From: Gymnopus androsaceus JB14
Lineage: Eukaryota; Basidiomycota; Agaricomycetes; Agaricales; Omphalotaceae
Length of the DNA stretch: 64,000 bases
Reading direction: 5' to 3'
Assembly: GCA_009733575.1 (NCBI GenBank)
Contig: ML769675.1
Location: 1 to 64,000 of the forward strand
A program made the position numbers and the translations under genes. A model generated the notes under the pieces. That model was not told where the DNA came from. It did no database searches and saw only the letters and a program-made list of their open reading frames with translations. Shown one piece after another: positions 44,488-58,146 of this stretch (positions are counted from its first letter, which is position 1; each line of letters starts with the position of its first letter).

Positions 44488-46514
44488 GGGGCGAGGAATT
44501 AGACGTTAAACGGGTTCCCGAGAAATAGTTCCTGGTTGGGAGCCACGCGAGATATGTAGATATGTAGGGATGGGGTTAGGCTCGTGCCCACGGTCCTACT
44601 GGAGCAAATCTTCCGAGGCTCAAGCAAGTAAAGATCACTTGAACATATGTATGTTTCCAAGAGTCCAGAGAATGACAGGAAGAAAATAGGGCTGATGGTT
44701 GAAGAGGGAGAACCGTGCACGTTCAGCAACGACGACGTATTTTGTAACGCACCCAAACAGCGTTCATTTTTCTAGCCAATGAACAAACGGCGAGATGTCG
44801 GAAGACTCTGAGAATACGCGGACTTCTTCGTCCTCGCGGACATCACTCTCGTAATGGACAAACACATGGTGTGATATAATCTAGATCTGCATCACCCTGA
44901 AAGGAAAGAAAAGGTACAACTTCGAAGAGCCGAATCTCTGGTTATTCCCACGTGATCGTTCTGTCTTTTCTACTTAGTTCATTCATTCTCGCCCTCGCCT
45001 CGATTTCTCTATGCATTCTATGTTCTACGTTATATTTTTTACAGATATTTTTCATCTCACATCCCGGAATATAACGACAAACGTATTTTAGTAAATTGGA
45101 TCTACTTACCTGTCTTGTCGGTCTTCCACATTCAAATGCTTGACTGGCCCCACATATCGAGCTCAGTATTACCCTAGTGGTGGCGCTCCATTTTTTCCGG
45201 AATCCCTGCAGAGAATTTTGCTTATGGAGTCTATGTTTACCCCCACTCTCGATGATATAGTTTTATCCAAAGCTAGTACCCTTGAGTTTTTGATTTCGCT
45301 CTCTTGATTTAATTAATGAATAACCAGGGCCTACACTGCAGAGGTCTACTCTAGCACGTATGAAAGCCCAGTCTGTTGCTAAATGTCGCGTTATAAGCAG
45401 ATGCAAGAAAGTATAATGCATGCACTATCATGTGGTGGTCTTCTTCCCCACTTGACTCCATACCGTGAAAGTTGAAGGTGTCGGAGGTCTTGAGCAAAGG
45501 CACCTCACCTCATGCGGCGAGATGACAGACCCTTTCATCGTCTAACGTTTGACAGTCTTATATATGGAACGCAATCTTAGCAAACGAATTCAACGATGAC
45601 AGGTCTCGCGTTCATAACCTGGCATGACCTCAGCCTACTAGTCTCCTTCTAGCGTTCATAAATCTTCTTCTGTTCGAAGAATTGAATCAATCTGTCATTG
45701 TTAATATCGTATGTAGGACTTTCGTACGGCGAGCACAAGCTTGAGTTGGGCAGGATATGGAAGGAAGGAAATCTTATTACATGGCAAGGTCCAAGAGCTG
45801 AACGATCACTTGGTCTACTTGCTTTATCGGTCCATAGTCATCGGTAAATGCGCTGTTCAAGTTGTTCCTGCCAAACAGGATTTCGTGAAAGGGACGAAGG
45901 ACGGCTCCTTCGCAAAAAACTCTTCCACAAGATTCTACAGTTATAATAATGTGAAAACATATGCCCACAGCAGGCACAGTCTCAGCTCCAACCGATTAGG
46001 ATTTTAGTATGCTATCTCCGTGCCAGAAAAGGAAAAGTTCTCCGCTCATGCTTCTGCCGAGCTAGATCAAAAGACAATTTACAGCTCTCGTTAGGAGACG
46101 TCTAAGACATGAGGCATAAATATGAGGAAATTAAATCGATGGATGGGCGATAGATGGATATTCATCTTAAAGGTTAAGACATGGGAAGACATTTTCGAAT
46201 CTAGTATCCTCAATGCGTTGCCCGTGAGCTCTTTTTTCCTGCCAAGGGTATCATTTTAATGGGAATATATTTGATTGAAAAGCTTAAGCTGTAAACTAAA
46301 ATTGTCAATGGCTTCTATCAAGGAAGGATTCAGAAGGAAGCGTATCCCTAGATAGAAAGAATTTGCGAACCGAGTCTCAAGAAAATCAGAAGCAAACATG
46401 AGAGTAGGGGGGCGCTGCTGAGACTGGGGCATATACAATATTGAATACGTTACTGTACTACATACAAATTTTAACGAGAATGATTACTACAAAAAGCACC
46501 GAGCCCAATTTAAA
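44488..46514. other. Intergenic, no gene recognised
   Basis: About 2 kb upstream of the regulator and downstream of the dehydrogenase. Small frames (for example 45741-46007) lack motifs. Confidence 0.45.
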
Positions 46515-48544
46515 TTAGGATTGCCAATCGTCGACCCGGCTGGTGAGTGGACAGCCAGCGCTCGGTGCTGATGAGAATTGAGTTTCTACGAAAACCTTTT
46601 CCACACCGTCGATTCGATTGTCGAAGGCGGAGTAGAGCTTGGCCATGTCGTCAATGGGGACTCGGTGTGTTATCATACTGCATATGGCGGACAAAATTAG
46701 TATGAAAAACGAACTAAAATAAATGGCAGACGTTGTTCAGCCCATGGACATAGACTTACAATGTAGGGTCGAATTTCCCGGGAATAATGTAGTCGTTTAG
46801 AATTTCTTCCCAGTATTTGAGGACAGGTGCTTGTCCGTTTCCGATCAAGCTTCAAAAAAAAAAAAAAATGTCAGTTACCGCACAAGGAAGGATCAAAGGC
46901 AATGAAAATGGGCGGAAAATGGAAGTGCAAAGACGCCGAAATTGCTTTGCATACAAAAGCATAATGAAAGGCGAAATATCCCCAAGCAACATATTTAAGC
47001 TCCCGCTCGAAATCGGGGAGTGCGGTACACTGTACGACGTGTTCAGTGCACTTATAATAAGTGCAGAGGCGCTCGGTTATTAATGTCGCGCCGAATGTAA
47101 AGAACCAATGACTTTCCAACAGAGAAAGTAAACTACGTACCGAACTCCCTTCTCCATTAAAGCGCCAATATTGAAGCCGTTGGTGTAACCCGCATATGCG
47201 GCAATTATTCCACAGCGACCCATCTTGCGCACGGAAACTATCATTTCGTTAACGGTTTCAGAAACATCGGTTTCCAGCATTAATGTTTTCTGCACTTTGT
47301 GCAACAGCGTCTTTGGTTCATGGAAAGTACCTGATATCCAAGATGATATGATTAAATGCTCTGAATGATTATATTTTGCTTACCGCAATCGAGAGCGACA
47401 TCCAGACCTCTAGGGCAGAGCTCATAAATCCGTTTTGTAACATCAGAGTACTGACTGAAGTCAATGGTCTCGATTCCAGACTTGCTTTCTGCAAATTGCA
47501 GGCGAGATGGGACTTTGTCAATACCAATCACACGTGAAGCTCCTTTGAGTAGAGCCCATCGTGCAGCGCATTGACCTATGGGACCAAGACCCTATGTGAA
47601 GTGAAGATTAGTTAAAAGACATTGGAATCAAACAACGAAACATACCCATATACCAACCACATCTCCTGGCTTGACGCCCGTATCAACCACAGTGTGATAG
47701 CTGGTTGGCAAAACGTCCGAGAGGTACATTGCTTTTTCGTCCGGAATTTCGTCGGGAATCGGTAGAAGATTGACCTCACCGATGGGCACCCGAACGTATT
47801 CAGCCTGCCCTCCGGGAAAGCCGCCAGTAAAGTGAGAGTAGCCGAAGAAGCCAGCATCACGCTGGCCGTACATATAGTTCTGAAGTCTGTTGATGGGTTG
47901 TGAGCAAGTTATTGGAAAGGATATTGAACACAACAGACGAAGAATTGTTGGTACGGTCGCAAAACGAAGACAAGTTTTCCTTGCAATAGTCGCATTTGCC
48001 GCAGGCAATTTGGAAGGACGAGACGACTCTTTGACCTGGTTTAAGGTTTGTAACGTTGGGCCCTACTTTGAATACCTTTCCCATGAACTATAGAGTAGAT
48101 ATATCCCGTCGTAAGTAATCTTTCTATTGAGGTTTTGCAACCGGAGCGCACCTCGTGTCCCAATATATCACCTTTTTGCAACGCCATAATCTCGCCGTGG
48201 TATCTAATAGTTTTAAACATTTAGACCTATAGAGCCTCCGAGGGATGTGTGAATCACGTACAGATGCAGATCCGAACCACATATCGTTGTTCCAGTTACT
48301 TGGAGAATTACATCGTCGGGCTCGGTTATGTCGGGGATAGGGGCAGCAACAACCCTAACATCCTTCGCACCGAACCAGGCTAGAGCCTTCATTGTGGCGC
48401 CTCCTTCAACATGTTTATATTCTGGATGAATCTCGGTAGGCACAGTGCCGAGGTGCTACAAAAGATTGTGTGGTTTTTCAGTGATTATTACTCCAAAGAC
48501 TTGATACGATATACCTCTTGAAATTTGTTCGCAGCAGCTTGCAT
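46515..48544 (-). CDS. Zinc-dependent alcohol dehydrogenase (formaldehyde-dehydrogenase-like MDR)
   Basis: Known: medium-chain zinc dehydrogenases oxidise alcohols or hydroxymethyl-thiols with NAD(P). Seen: the first exon [10 protein letters not shown] (ATG 48544) joins in phase to [20 protein letters not shown] and [14 protein letters not shown]. The catalytic zinc ligands are in [11 protein letters not shown] and DILGHE; the structural zinc loop is [15 protein letters not shown]; then [40 protein letters not shown], a [13 protein letters not shown] nucleotide motif, and the C-terminal [18 protein letters not shown]. It ends RVDDWQS at 46515. A long A-run at about 46854-46868 lies inside an intron. 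The length and zinc loop fit the glutathione-dependent/BDH-like branch; substrate unknown. Confidence 0.85.
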
Positions 48545-48957
48545 GATTGTTGAAACCCTTGTCTGTTGGAAAACCAAGTTTTAAGCAACAAAGTGTATGA
48601 TGTTGCTTATGACGCTGGTGGATCTTTGAGGTCATAATGGTCATAATGAGAAAAAATTAAGGCAATTACGCTTGAGATACGCACTGAAAACCGTTCGATC
48701 TCCCAGACTGTTCGATCTCGTCCAGTACTGCACATGAAAATAACCAGCGAATGGAGATGCCATGAGAATTCTTCAAACTTGAGCATTCGGTAGAGCGGCT
48801 CACACAAGCACGCGCATGAAAGTTGGTCCGAAGAGTTTTCGATCATGGAGCTATACGATCACATGATGATTATTGTCGGCGCATCCCTTTCCCGACACAC
48901 TGATGCGCTTTTTAATTATATAATAAATAATAGTAATAAATTACACCACCGACAATA
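48545..48957. other. Spacer, no gene recognised
   Basis: Upstream region of the dehydrogenase and 3' flank of the WD40 gene. Confidence 0.5.
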
Positions 48958-50275
48958 TCAAAGGGTCTCCCATAGACGAACTGTATGGTCGTCCGAACAT
49001 GATGCAAAAACCTTCTCGTTGAGCGGATGCCATGTTACAGCGCTCACGGTCAAATTACCGTTATTCGCTGCACCATGTCGTAGTACAGATTGAAGAATAC
49101 CTGTCAGGCGGTTCCAAACAAAAATGCGGCCATCTAATAGGCGGATCAGGCGCAAGGCCAAAACACCTGAAGGATGCTTCACAGACCTTCACTTCCACTG
49201 AGGATGAACCTGTCTGCAGTCTCGCCACTAAAGCAGCTACGAAGGAGATCCTTGCGGTTTTTATGACCCATGTATCGCCCAGTTTTCACATTGAACTTCA
49301 AGTCCCATAACGAAATTTCCTATCACGTCCAGGCAAATTCCATGTTAGCTACAAACGGATGTTCACATATGTACTCGCTTACATTCCGAGAATTTACAAG
49401 CGCATGCCGAGCATCTCTTGATATGATGATAGATGTGGATCCTTCCTCGATCTTCAAAGTCCTACAGCACGTTGAGACATCTGTATAAAACGAAGTGCTG
49501 AAAACAAACTTTTGTGTTCGACGAGTCAAGAGCGAATAGATCATTATTTGATAGACCGGGGCCTTCATTTTTGCTTTCACAGCCATAGTAGCGATCATAG
49601 TACTACATTGAAGACCAACTATAGCCAGCTGCATCTCATTTGGGACAAGATCCATGCTCAAAATGCGGATATTCCCCGGATACCATTGATGAATACAGTT
49701 CCCGGTTGAGTCCTTCATAGAAAATTACAGCCAGACAGACATAAAAAGCAAACTCAACGCACCCAATGAACTATCTTTCGGTCTATTCCTCCAGAAATAT
49801 AGCCCGATTCGTTTGGTAACCTCAGAAGACTCGTGATAGTCTCAGAATGAACTTCTTCTAGAGTGCGTAGGCATTCCCCACTCTGTAGAAGCTATGAGCG
49901 AACAAGATTCATCCGGAAGAATCGAAACAAGTTGGACCTTCACTTCCCAGAGGAAAATCAGAAACTCCGATGACGTGAGCAGGATCGATTCATCTGCAGA
50001 CCAAGCTAGACAGGATACAGGCATCTCGTGTCGCAAGACATGAGCAGACTCCCACTCTTCGGATCCCAGCTAACGATCGTTGGTTATACGACTCTCTGAA
50101 GGATAGACACTTTTCCAATCACCTTTCTCCTCCAAATGATTGCCGATCCATCCTTTCCCCCACTCGCAATAAAAGAACCTCCAGGACTCCATTCCAGATT
50201 CCAGACTTCGTCGACGTGCCCAAACAGAATGTGACGTGTTTCTGCAAACTTTGTGGTGCTATTGTCTTCCGCCAT
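48958..50275 (-). CDS. WD40 propeller protein, Gid7/WDR26-like, lacking LisH-CTLH
   Basis: Known: Gid7/WDR26 is a subunit of the GID/CTLH E3 ligase with N-terminal LisH-CTLH and a C-terminal propeller. Seen: ATG 50275 (MAEDNSTTKFAETRHILFGH), then blades with HVDEVWNLEWSPGGSFIASG, HEMPVSCLAWSADESILLTS, HSETITSLLRLPNESGYISG, ISLWDLKFNVKTGRYMGHKN, DGRIFVWNRLTGILQSVLRH and VTWHPLNEKVFASCSDDHTV with RLWETL at the end. About eight short introns; junction phases agree. It starts directly at the first propeller blade, so the dimerisation and ligase-binding modules are missing. Probably a shortened paralog; expression and full-length status cannot be judged from here. Confidence 0.7.
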
Positions 50276-53200
50276 TGTAGTGTGTTGGCATAGTTAGTCG
50301 TTTATGTGCATGGAATTTCTGCGAGACAAAAAGGCTAGATATAAGAAACGCCGAGGACTCGAAGCAGGTTATTATATCATTCAAGCTTCATTTGGTATCA
50401 TTGATTTCTCCTGGTACGTTCTGTTAGGCATGTCCATTCGCGTTGGTAGTAGTCGCACTGGTTAAGCTGGTTGAGCATGATAGCATTCGATATGCATATG
50501 GTGCTGTGAAAACAACGACATCATGACGGTTAAAAGCAGAAAGGATTTTTGACGCTTATGAGCGTCTCGAATGCGATGGCAACTCTGGTGCCACCATCGT
50601 ACATAACCAGGAATCATACTCATTCATTCCTTCGGTTGAATCTTCAACGCTGTTGCGATGAGTTCAGTCTTATTTGCTCGACAATATTAACCTCTCAAGC
50701 GTCTCTGGTAAGCTGTGGGTTTCGCTTCACTTGACGGGGACATATTTATGTTTCAGAGCAATTTCAGAGGCCTAAACGGTTGCGCGAAAGTTACAACAGC
50801 TCGACCTAACTATTAAAGGGAATGAGCGTGAATGCAACATGAATGCAGCATGCTTGATCATGATGGAATATGATAGTTGCAATGTTTCTCGTCGCCACTG
50901 ATTACCGCTGTTGGCAAGGCTGTTGGCGTTGCCCCTTCTCCATTCTTGTGAAGTTGCTACTCTTTGGCTACTCTGGTTTGAAAATAGTCCAAAGGCTCTT
51001 TCAGCGCCTTTTCTTAGCGCTCATTAGTCTAATCTAATCTAATCTCCCCACGGTTCTTTCCTAGCGACTTTCGCTCGGATTTAATCCGATGGAATTATCC
51101 AAACTTAGCGTTATTTAGACTGTGCGAGGCATAGGAGAAGCAGAACCTAAGGTACGCCTCCAAAACATTAATCCATCTATAATCTTCTGCAAGCATACTA
51201 GTCTGAATCGAATCAATCGATGACTTTTGCCTCGTTGGAACAGACACCTCTCAGACCAGATGATACATACATGAGATCAATGCTATAAGGAGCCTACTCT
51301 GCTTAACTTCCATGAATAGATAGGGACATTTGTGGCAATTTTATGTGTTTCCTTCAACAGTCAAGTCGTCAACAAGTCGTGGTCAAATTCATTAATTTCT
51401 TTCTGACTGGTAGACCTGGGCTCATGTCTTCAAACTACAGGACTCGGAAATCGAAATAGATCTAGACATAACTGAAAGTAAAGCGGATTCGGATTCCGGA
51501 AAAAAAAAACGGAAACGCGCTCACAACGCCGCCACCGCCCCAACTTATGCTTTTCCTAAGCCACAGGCCCGCAGGGCGAGGCCTAGGGTGATGTGGAACT
51601 CCTAGTGGCGCCTGGTGTAATAGTCCTAGTCCAAGTGACATACGCTTGGTCCTTGGAGATGTGCTGAATGGGGAAATGCTAGAAGCCCATACTATACGTA
51701 GGCGTACGTGGATAAGAGATTCAAAGTGACGAGTTGGAGTTGCGGGCGCCTAGTCATAACTTTGGAGTGGGTCTTGGTGTTGGGCACAGTTTTAATCTCA
51801 AGCGAATAAGCAGCGGTCATCTCCATAAGTAGGTTCGGATAAGGCATCCTGACGCCTGACAGAGTGACAGCCAGTGGATAACTGGTGGATAAGTATGTAT
51901 CAGGGAGGGATCTGTCAATCATACAAACTTCGAGAGTCGGAATGGCGGGATTGGGACTTGGTCTCGGGAGTAGCAGCGGTAACCCCGTTCTAATATGAAT
52001 TTCTTGGCATTGAGGGTTGAAGCTGACATTATTGTTGGCCGGCGGGTCGACGCTTCAGGTTGGGATATACTCGTATGGTAACTTGAAAGAGAGATGTAGC
52101 ATATGGGATTCGGGAACGAGCGGGAGAGTACATAGTGCCAGTAGATCATAGCGGGAGCGCAAGCAAGCGGGAGAACGGTGATACTGTAGTGAAGACATGG
52201 TGTCAATCGTCATTCGATCCTGGTGGATGATACATGTGGATTTTTTGTGGTGGCCTACTGCCTGGTGCATGCCGCATGCCTCCGCAACTTGATCAACGCA
52301 AACTGAGGTGTACGGGTGGGTCAAGACCCAGTGGCGTCCAGTTGATGATGAGAACGGGAGCAATGCTTGAGTAAGATATTTATCTACAAGTACACACCTT
52401 CAAGTTGGATGACTTGCTTGTCCAGACTCCGAAAGTTGCACTCCGACGTGACTCCGATGTAGTCAGCGACTCCAGATTTCCACTTCTCGGATTAGAATAC
52501 TGCATTTGATGAATAGGATCGACAATGCTAGTGCCATGGGGTGGGGGAGCAATACGTATGTTCTCCCGCACACACGCTAACGTTCCCGGTCGGCAGCGTC
52601 TATCGCATTTCCAGCTCCATGAATGATATTGAACTCCGAATCTACTTGATCCTAGGAGCGGCAATGCTCGAAACTTGGTCGACGTCGTACATGGACTAAG
52701 CCGATAAGTATTAGCAACTCTCAGATTAGAATACTAGATGAATAGGATCGACAACCGTAATCGATCCAACTTCGCAAAGCCTCCCGCACAGAGCGACCTT
52801 CCCGGTTCAGCTCCATATACAGTGATGAAGGGTCTCCAGACCATGCCTGCCTCAGTTTCAAGCAAAAAAAATGAGGAGGAACCCGAATCTGGGACTGCTC
52901 TGCTGTATCCGTATCTCGCAGCGGGAAGTCGATTTCCGAAGACGATAGAGTGCGCTGGAGGACCGAGGCGAATCAGAAATAATCTGTATTTCAGTTGAAA
53001 CTCTGAAACAAGATTTGGGGTCGAGTTTGAGGATCGATTCGATTCCACGCCTGGCTATCGGTACCAATATCCAACATCACTGCCAGCGCACACGAATATA
53101 GTAAAAGAAAATGAACGCTTGTGATCATGAGAGTGGCAATTCCTCTGTAAAAGTAATTCTTTTTCCCAAGTTCATGATCTATAATATCGGAGATTACACT

Positions 53201-54573
53201 TTGGGCCCCGGAGAGGGGAAGAGCTTCGGGAGACACACGGAAAAGTATGAACATTCAACAGGAATAACCTTAAGTAACTCTTGTGGAGGGGAAAGTCAAG
53301 CGAAAGTCGCACATAGTGTCCGCATTTCTGGGTCAAGTATGCCATTGGGCCAATCCGGATGAGGGTCTAGCTAGTATTGGGTGACAATTTTGGATGATGC
53401 GGAATTTGAATCAGAGGAAAGGAAGAGTGAATGAATGAAGCTACGGCTATTGGTTAATGACCACGAGTTCTAATGTACCCGTCGAAGGATGGTATGCCAG
53501 TTCTACAGCAATCGACTTGAGGCTGGAGCTGGTTTGTGCAGACGAAGATGGAGCGCCAGAGACAAAGAGAGAGAGAGATGCTGTAGAGAAGGTTAATGAG
53601 GAAATACACTGCCAGGCAATGTATTGCAGTGCGGAGGCGCGTCCGAGGGAACGATAATCTTGATACAGTGTACAATTGACAGGAATTGATCCCGGTAAGT
53701 ATGCAATGAAGAGTATCGATAAAATACATATATCATCTTCTTGAATGGATCGATGGAATGGATGTATGTTTGCGGCATCCTTGACACGCGTCCGACACAA
53801 CCAAAACACGAGGATACGAACCTAGATTGGGCTATGTATAAGGGCGGAAACGGATCCGAAGGCAACCTAAAGGAGATGAGGCGTTGGTGAGCCTGTAGGG
53901 CCAACCAAATTCCAACTGTAATCAGGATTCCGGGGGGTTAAAAGATTTTTTTCCCTTGGAGAAAGTTCTGATTGAAGTACTTCCGTGGGGGGCAAGTGGA
54001 CGGGAGCGCGGTGTGAGCCGGATATTGAGTCAGGCGGTGTCATTGACATGGTTCAGGCCATAAGCAAAGCATCTATTGAGAGAGAGTTAGTTAGAATTAT
54101 CGTTGCTGTTCATAAAGCATGCCTTGTAAAGCTATACAAGGTCTCTGAGGAAATTGATGAGAGGCAGTCGAGGCAGTGAGTTAAAAGGCGCAACGGCGGT
54201 GCTTATTCCTTAAGGAGGTAAAGGCCGACATACTGGCGCCCGTAACCATATGTAGAACACGAGGCACACTGATTCGGGCTGACGCTTGCGGCGTCTCCGA
54301 ATTGCGGGTTTCCTTATAACATCCATCTCAGCTAGCGGCAATCCCTCTGACCTTTACTTTAACTTGCATTTGTGGCTCAGCGCAGCCTCGTTGCTACTCA
54401 ATTTACCCTTATAACTCCCCTACAATTTCTCTCCTCTTCTACTGCTGTCCTTCTTCCCGACGGAAGCTTGGACTATACCACGCAAGCGAACTATATCGAA
54501 ACTTTTGTTGGATTTCAAAGAATCCCTAGTTAGCGAAATTCCGACTCGAATATAACCGCAATATTTGCAAGTC
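50276..54573. other. 4.3-kb region without a confident gene
   Basis: Several minus-strand frames (51692-52363, 52734-53254, 53447-53904) have hydrophobic or Ser-rich stretches but no family motif or coherent splice chain. A short TCTAA tandem lies at about 51025. Possibly a decayed membrane-protein gene on the minus strand. Confidence 0.4.
52490..52865. repeat. Diverged tandem duplication
   Basis: 52493-52620 and 52727-52835 share ATTAGAATACT, GAATAGGATCGACAA, CTCCCGCACA, TTCCCGGT and CAGCTCCAT in the same order, about 230 bp apart, with indels between. An old tandem duplication of non-annotated sequence. Confidence 0.5.
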
Positions 54574-57500
54574 ATGGACACTTTCCGCTCTCTGGTCCAG
54601 CCGCTGGTTGGGCCGTCTGCTTCCTCTGCTGGAATGATAGACGGTATGAAACTTGTTGTGCTCGGTGGAACAGTCGAGACAGCGAGAAGAATGGGAAATA
54701 GGGCTTGGTAAGTTATTTCCTATGTTCCCCTACGAATTCTTACTAATTTGTTGTAGGAATCACTTTGTGAATTGTGAGCAGCTTTCCGCTCTTTCTCCGC
54801 TGCGCATCGCAGTCATCTGAAATTTACTAACTTGTCAAACAGCGTTCTTTCTGACGGCCCATTTCTCCGAAGATGACTATCCGTACGACTGGCTTATGCT
54901 TTGGCTCTCCCGAAGACCCGAATGGCAGCGTTCTCGTGAGTTCGAAACCACGACACGCCTGTCCACGCCACTTTCCGGTGGATCCAACTCGTCTTCTAGC
55001 AGAACGTCTGACAATTCGTTCGGAGATGAGGATTACACGGAATGGTGGGCCGAAACCAGCGATGAAACTCCGACCCAGGAACATCCAGAAGTGTATAATT
55101 ACGATGAAGATGATGTTCCAGGCAAGGTGAAGACCCGAGTGGTATTTCAGCCTACTTTCGATACGACACATACGATCTACTACAGAGGGCACTGGTTGAG
55201 AGTGCGGAGGTGGAGGAAGGGTGATAATATGGGCAGTAAGTTCATTCGATGTTAAAGTTTCGATGCGGAACTGACGGATGCTCATACTTACAGATGGCGG
55301 AGGATGGGGAGGAAGTTACGGGTATAACTCTGGCGGCGGCGGAGAAATGCTGAGCATCAGGTAACCATAACTCCAAGTTTAGTATTCACATAAATACTCA
55401 CAATTAGATTTACAGCGTGGTAGCTCGCTCAAATACCATTCTGAAGCAGTTGGTCTTGCAAGCAAAACGTGAATACGAAGCAGAGGCAATACATCGTATC
55501 CAGATCTATTTCGCCGATTCGCATGGAGGCTGGAGGTGAAGTTCAGGTCCTCATCTCCCTGTCTTTAAGCTAATAGCCTTCTTGTAGATGGACTGATTCC
55601 CGTCACAAACGGCCCATGAGCAGTATCGTCTTGAATCCGGGTGTCAAGGAGATGCTGTTGAGTGATACCAAGGATTTTCTGAGAAGTGAGAAGGTATGTA
55701 TCTCTTCTGTCATATGATGCTGCTTTGTTTCAATACTGATCCTGTTCTACAGTGGTACGCGGACCGCGGAATTCCTTTCCGTCGAGGGTATCTTCTTCAT
55801 GGTGTCCCCGGTTCGGGAAAGTCGTCCCTGATACATGCTATTGCAAGTTCATCTTTCTCTCCGGTCCCGTGCCTCCTAATCACTCTTTTTCTGCACAATT
55901 ATAGGCTGGTGAATTGATGCTCGACATCTACGCTCTCTCGCTCTCCGCTGCCTGGATTAATGATGCTACCCTCACTACTCTCATGGGTCGTGTCCCTGCG
56001 CGGTGCATCGTTCTTCTCGAAGACCTCGACGCGGCATTTACACGAAGCACCGGGCGCAGATCCAAGAAGGATAAGAAGAAGGACAAGAAGAAGGATAAGA
56101 AGGATAAGAAGGCCAAAGATAAAGCCAAGGCTGATGCGAACGCTAATGCCACTACGACGACCTCTGGATTATCTGCTTCGGCGGCATCGAGGAGACGACG
56201 GACCGGTGCGTCGGGTATCAATGGTGGTGCGAATGCTGCGGATGCAATGAGTGAAGTCAACACTCTCAGCTTGAGTGGGCTCTTGAATGCTTTGGATGGA
56301 GTGGCCGCTGCTGAGGGAAGGTTGCTCTTTGCGTGAGTTTTGATGCTTTTATTATAAAAATTCTGAAGACTAGACTAACACATATCGCTCTACAGCACAA
56401 CGAACCACCTTGATCACCTTGATCCTGCCCTATCCCGACCTGGACGAATGGACGTCTGGATCGATTTCAAGAACGCCAGTCGTTGGCAGGCTGAAGCACT
56501 TTTCAGGAATTTCTTTCCCAGCTCCAGCGAAGACGATAAGCCTGACGTGAAGGCAGACCTGAGCTCGAGAGCTCCGACACCCACACCTACATCTCCCTCA
56601 TCGTCATCACCTTCCCTGTCTTCCAACCATTCTCGTGCCAGCTCGACGGCACCGGTTGAGAATGACGGCCCTATCACCCTAGATGCTGGATCTCTACCTC
56701 CGCTCGCACCAGAGCTTTCTGCAGAGGAAGAAGCCGAGTTCGCTGCAATGGGCCTGGTGCTTCCTGACATTCCTCGTAATGCTTCCGGTGCTGTTCCTGA
56801 AGAAGGCGATCTCGAAAACCTAGGTTCAGGTTCAAATTCTCGGCCTAGTACAGCGTCTTCTGGTGTCGGATCATGGATTGGCTTACCCTCGACGACAGCT
56901 ACTGGCAAGAAACTCGAAACAGCTCAGCGTCATACAGCAACGTCGAACGGGACTTGGAGTCCATCTCCGAGTCTTTCGTCATTAAGCTCTATCGGGTCTG
57001 CTGTCTGGAGTATGAGTCCATCTTTTATGAGCTCCACCGCGAGTTTGGTTGGAGGTGCTGTGGGCGCTGTGACTGGTTCTTCGCCTTCTCCGGCTACTCC
57101 TTCTCGTTCCCGTGCAGCTTCCTCTGTTTCTTCACCTCGTGCTAGTTCCTCCAGCTCGCCGCAGCGGCGACAGCGTCCGAAGACACCGCACACACATTCT
57201 TCTGCGCCTCTCTCTATGTCAGTCTTGTCCAAGCTGGCAAAAGAGTTTGCGGAGGGTGTACCAGAGGAGGAATTCAGTATTGCTGCGTTACAGGGATACT
57301 TATTGAGGAATAAAAGTCGACCGGAGGAAGCCGTGAAGGGGGTTAGGGCGTGGGTTGAGGAGGAAAGGAAGAATAAGGAGAAACAGAAGGGTGCTAAGGG
57401 GAAGGATGAAGAGGAGCGAAAGAAGAGGAAGGAGAGGAGGAAGGAGAAGAAGGAGAAGAAGGAGAAGAGGAAGAAGAGTAAAGCGGAGGCTGCAGCTGCA

Positions 57501-58142
57501 GCTGCACTTGGTGCACAGCAGCAAATGTCGTCGATGATGGAGACCATGGTAGTTGCTGGATCTCCCACGGTAGATCCCAGTATGCAACCGTATTCTTCCT
57601 CACCGGCGAGTAGCACCCCCTTGACCGACTCGATGATCCTCATCCCCACAGCTGGTTCTGAACCGACTACGGCGACACCTGGAGCCTCCTCTCCATTAGT
57701 GACGACCCATTCTCTGCCCGTTATTCCTTCTGCTCAAGAGGCAGTGCCTTTCGTTTCAGTAAATTCTGAGGCAGCACCAGCGAAGAAATCCAAATCGAAG
57801 TCCAAATCAAAGTCGTCTCGGAAATCTAAATCCGCTAGCAAAGACGACGAAGATTCTGATAGCGATTCCTCTTCCTCTTCGAGCTCCGATAGTGATTCGG
57901 ATTCGGATTCTGATAGTGACTCGAGCTCCGACAGCGACACGAGTAGCGATGATGAAGAGGAGAACGTAGCTCCCCGTCGTACTTCGAAGTCATCATCTGC
58001 TCTCATGGCATCTCCGCCATCACCACCTATGGTGATATACGAAGGTGCTGGTGCTTCGAGCTGGCCTCCTTCGAATCCCGGTTCAGGCTGGGAGACCTGG
58101 GCTCCTGCAAGGTCGGCACCGATTTCGGGGGGCGACTGGTGA
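54574..58142 (+). CDS. BCS1-like AAA ATPase with long disordered C-terminus
   Basis: Known: BCS1 is a mitochondrial inner-membrane AAA translocase; Agaricomycetes have several BCS1-like paralogs of unknown location. Seen: [20 protein letters not shown], a BCS1-N-type region ([53 protein letters not shown]), then Walker [21 protein letters not shown], Walker [13 protein letters not shown], a Lys-rich insert ([20 protein letters not shown]), and [20 protein letters not shown] with the sensor Asn and Arg finger. After the AAA module come Ser/Pro-rich sequence, a helical segment ([19 protein letters not shown]), a long Lys/Glu coil and an SD-repeat acidic run, ending SGGDW at 58142. Introns are short. 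The stop lies in a readthrough context (see 58140-58146), so a longer isoform is likely possible. Confidence 0.85.
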
Positions 58143-58146
58143 CTAG
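58140..58146 (+). promoter_or_regulatory. Stop-codon readthrough motif TGA-CTA-G
   Basis: The BCS1-like frame ends TGG TGA CTA GGG. Known: UGA followed by CUA (stronger with G next) is the short context shown to give programmed readthrough in fungi and animals. The following frame stays open to 58586. Confidence 0.6.

Noticed and set aside
51692..53904. Chain of minus-strand frames considered as one membrane-protein gene
   Set aside because: One credible membrane stretch (ATLMITSVHFLLLYSCALAV) but the other pieces do not splice into a coherent product, and part of the region is an old duplication.
57300..57650. Minus-strand Leu/Ser-rich frames opposite the BCS1-like C-terminus
   Set aside because: Shadows of the Lys/Glu and Ser repeats of the ATPase tail.
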